A stretch of 16,005 bases of DNA from an uncultured Eggerthella sp. (GTDB lineage: Bacteria; Actinomycetota; Coriobacteriia; Coriobacteriales; Eggerthellaceae). The stretch's first letter is position 1, and every line of letters starts with the position of its first letter. A program made the position numbers and the translations under genes. Under the pieces are notes generated by a model. The model worked only from the letters and a program-made list of their open reading frames with translations, had not been told where the DNA came from and ran no database searches. Location: the NCBI GenBank assembly GCA_900551155.1, contig URVA01000024.1, positions 1 through 16,005 on the forward strand, given 5' to 3'. Shown here in pieces: positions 14,282-16,005 of this stretch.

Positions 14282-15160
14282 TTAGCGACGAGAAGATTCA
14301 GGCGTGTACCAGTTATCCTTTTGGTTAATCATAGTAATACATTCCGAGGCAACCCCTGCAGCTTGTACATGAGCTGCAAGTACATCACACAACGGAAGCT
14401 CCGAAACATCATGACCCAATTCAATAATGCAAAGGCCAGAAAGTGACGCATCAAGCGCCTCGTGGTATTTAATTTCACCACAAATAAGACACTCTACCCC
14501 TTGCGCTAAACACGCATCCAGCAGAGAACCTGCAGATCCACCACTGGTCACAATAGACTTTATTTCTTTAGTGGGTGAACCCCATACTCGAGGATGCGAT
14601 CCAAACACCGAAACACACCGCGCGCTTAAATGACGCAGAGAAACCTGCTCTTCGTCACGAGGTTCACATATCCTGCCAAATCCTTTGGAACTGTCAGACT
14701 CTAAAGGTTCCAACACGCCAATTCCGCGCAAACGCAAAAGTTCTGGGAGCGCATCAAGACCCGCCACGGACACATCTAGCGCCGTATGAAAAGACAGTAT
14801 GCTCATACCTTGTTCGCACGCATAGCGAACAACAGCACCAGAAGTATGACCCTGAATGGATGCGGGAACAAATGAGGTGGGAGGATCAAGAAAAACAGGA
14901 TGATGAGTTACTAAAACATTAGCACCAGATTGCTTTGCCGCTTTTAAGGCAGGGAGTGTGGGGTCGAGCGCAATAGCCACCCCTTGCACTACCTCAAGAG
15001 GATTTCCTACCAGCATACCCGTTCTATCCCAAGAACAAGCATCCTGCGCGGGCATTTCTCTTAACAGCAAACGCTCCAAATCACCCACTAAAAGTGTCGT
15101 GTTTTTAGGTGCAAGCGTTGTTGCATCATTGCGTTTAAGAGATGTTTCTTGCCCTGACAT
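14282..15160 (-). CDS. NIF3-like dinuclear metal protein
   Basis: NIF3/YbgI/DUF34 proteins carry a dinuclear metal centre in a toroidal hexamer; some were labelled GTP cyclohydrolase I type 2, but a metal-handling role is also proposed. With the ATG at 15160 the product has 292 residues. Metal ligands are visible: VTHHPVF with H86 and H87, FHTALDVS with H125 and D129, and LGHDVSE with H250 and E254. Other family features are SWDRTGMLVGN (43-53), VTSGGSAG (204-211) and ICGEIKYHEALDA (226-238). An upstream ATG at 15178 is in frame, but only the 15160 start has a GAGGG seven bases before it. The domain between (about 150-200) is short, so this is the form without the inserted PII-like domain. 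Confidence 0.92.
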   Translation of the reverse strand: MSGQETSLKRNDATTLAPKNTTLLVGDLERLLLREMPAQDACSWDRTGMLVGNPLEVVQGVAIALDPTLPALKAAKQSGANVLVTHHPVFLDPPTSFVPASIQGHTSGAVVRYACEQGMSILSFHTALDVSVAGLDALPELLRLRGIGVLEPLESDSSKGFGRICEPRDEEQVSLRHLSARCVSVFGSHPRVWGSPTKEIKSIVTSGGSAGSLLDACLAQGVECLICGEIKYHEALDASLSGLCIIELGHDVSELPLCDVLAAHVQAAGVASECITMINQKDNWYTPESSRR

Positions 15161-15219
15161 AGCAATACCCTCTTTCATCTATACCATTTTTAAAGCCCCT
15201 TGCAGGGAATTACGTATCT

Positions 15220-15251
15220 ATCCTATACCTTACGTTATTTCGTCAACGTAA
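15220..15251 (-). promoter_or_regulatory. Possible promoter and inverted repeat before the NIF3 gene
   Basis: On the minus strand a good -35 TTGACG (15241-15246) is followed after 15 bases by TAGGAT (15220-15225). The spacer is short and the -10 imperfect. The region also holds a perfect 7-bp inverted repeat TTACGTT / AACGTAA (15230-15236 and 15245-15251) that overlaps the -35 and could be an operator. A second -10-like TATAGA lies just before the upstream ATG. The T-run lies before the stem on the minus strand, so it is not a terminator for the upstream gene. Confidence 0.35.
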
Positions 15252-15255
15252 AAAA

Positions 15256-16005
15256 TCAAGCAAGAGAAATGGTCCTAATATCTCCATCAGGACGAACGAC
15301 ACTCACCTCGCGATACCCTGCCTCATACATCCAGCGATATCCTTCTTCAATAAATTGATTTACCTTAGAAGGCTGATGCGCATCAGCACCAATAGTACAA
15401 CGCACGCCAGCACGTCTAAATTCGCGCAATAAATCTTGGCAAGGAAACATTTCTTTGCAGGCATAGGTAAGACCCGATGTATTAACTTCTACCATGCGCT
15501 GCGCCTCGGCCGCTGCCTCTGCAGCATCTTTGAAGAGTGGAAGAGGATCAAAGCTGGGCATACGGTTAAATTTTTTCACCAAATCAGGATGAGACATAAC
15601 GGTAAAAGGAACATCTGACATTACCGCTTCGCACCATACTTCAAAGTAACGGCGCCAAATATAATCTGGTCCTACTTCGTCCCAATAACCTCGTTGCGCA
15701 GGATCATCAAAGGGCCATAAATCCAAAAAGTGCACTGAGCCCAAAATCAAATCAAAGGGTTCATACGATTCACTAGTAAATTCACGATCTTCGCCTTCGC
15801 CCAGCCAATCAAGTTCGCAACCTACCAAGATTTCCATATCTGGATAAAGTTCTCGCTGAGCTTTAATGCGAGTGATGTATTCATCTAAACGAGATGCAGG
15901 CATTGATACATAGTCGCGGGGATCAACTTCATGAGTAAGCGGATAATGCTCCGTCACGGCAATGTTGGTCATTCCTAGTTTATGTGCTTGCGCTACCAAT
16001 TCTTC
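15256..16005 (-). CDS. PHP-family histidinol-phosphatase-like protein (5' end outside the window)
   Basis: A PHP-domain phosphoesterase most like histidinol-phosphatase (HisJ/HisK type), which makes histidinol in histidine biosynthesis. About 249 C-terminal residues are visible; the reading frame runs open off the window edge, so the N-terminal HxH metal motif is not seen. Visible PHP ligands are TEHYP (about residue 18), GCELDWLG (about 61), GSVHFL (about 88), MSHPDLVKKF (about 137) and GADAHQPSKV (about 206). A TTG at 15999 could be read as a start but is internal, since conserved-looking sequence (EEL) continues to the edge. Other PHP phosphatases cannot be excluded because no his genes are visible. 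It is the upstream neighbour of the NIF3 gene, 95 bases away. Confidence 0.88.
   Translation of the reverse strand, partial: EELVAQAHKLGMTNIAVTEHYPLTHEVDPRDYVSMPASRLDEYITRIKAQRELYPDMEILVGCELDWLGEGEDREFTSESYEPFDLILGSVHFLDLWPFDDPAQRGYWDEVGPDYIWRRYFEVWCEAVMSDVPFTVMSHPDLVKKFNRMPSFDPLPLFKDAAEAAAEAQRMVEVNTSGLTYACKEMFPCQDLLREFRRAGVRCTIGADAHQPSKVNQFIEEGYRWMYEAGYREVSVVRPDGDIRTISLA

Noticed and set aside
15997..15999. TTG as the true start of the PHP phosphatase
   Set aside because: The frame continues with family-like residues to the window edge and the essential N-terminal HxH motif would be missing.
1..16005. Mobile element, prophage, CRISPR or defence island
   Set aside because: No transposase, phage gene, spaced repeat array or effector is visible; the only recombinase is an Xer-type enzyme in its conserved chromosomal position.

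Overview
The window is a chromosomal housekeeping stretch in which every gene I can support lies on the minus strand, so transcription runs from high to low coordinates. Base composition is moderate (mid-40s % GC by eye). The block rplS-rnhB-yraN-comM-dprA-(trmFO)-xerC resembles the actinobacterial order rplS-lepB-rnhB-yraN-comM-dprA-xerC, and the NIF3/zinc-ribbon pair is also a conserved actinobacterial neighbourhood. A folate-dependent TrmFO and the low GC do not suit high-GC Actinomycetes. My best guess is a low-to-mid-GC member of the class Coriobacteriia (Cryptobacterium/Atopobium/Slackia-like). This is inference from gene order and protein character, not from a marker gene.

Layout in transcription order. 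(1) 16005-12390: a 5'-truncated PHP-family histidinol-phosphatase-like gene, a NIF3 metalloprotein, a coiled-coil/C4 zinc-ribbon protein and a dGTPase-like HD hydrolase, ending at a probable terminator. (2) 12246-11124: azlC-azlD, a two-component branched-chain amino-acid exporter, with a perfect inverted repeat abutting its start codon and no recognisable ribosome site. (3) 11104-9789: rplS with a strong promoter and a textbook intrinsic terminator, then rnhB. (4) 9788-4033: yraN-comM-dprA-trmFO-xerC, tightly packed or overlapping, behind a 200-bp intergenic region that carries a striking 11-bp-phased array of CACA/TGTG motifs across a TATAAT promoter. (5) 4032-1058: uvrA with its own promoter and a LexA-type SOS box. 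(6) 976-200: a membrane-anchored protein of unknown function. (7) 90-5: tRNA-Leu(TAG), preceded by a perfect 16-bp palindrome.

The genes serve translation (rplS, tRNA-Leu, TrmFO modification of tRNA), genome maintenance (rnhB, dprA, comM, xerC, uvrA), nucleotide control (dgt) and amino-acid export (azlCD). I see no insertion sequence, prophage, CRISPR array or toxin system. The most notable non-coding signal is the 11-bp-phased array before yraN-comM-dprA. Several conserved proteins also carry polar or acidic low-complexity insertions or N-terminal extensions. No stretch longer than about 205 bases lacks a gene.
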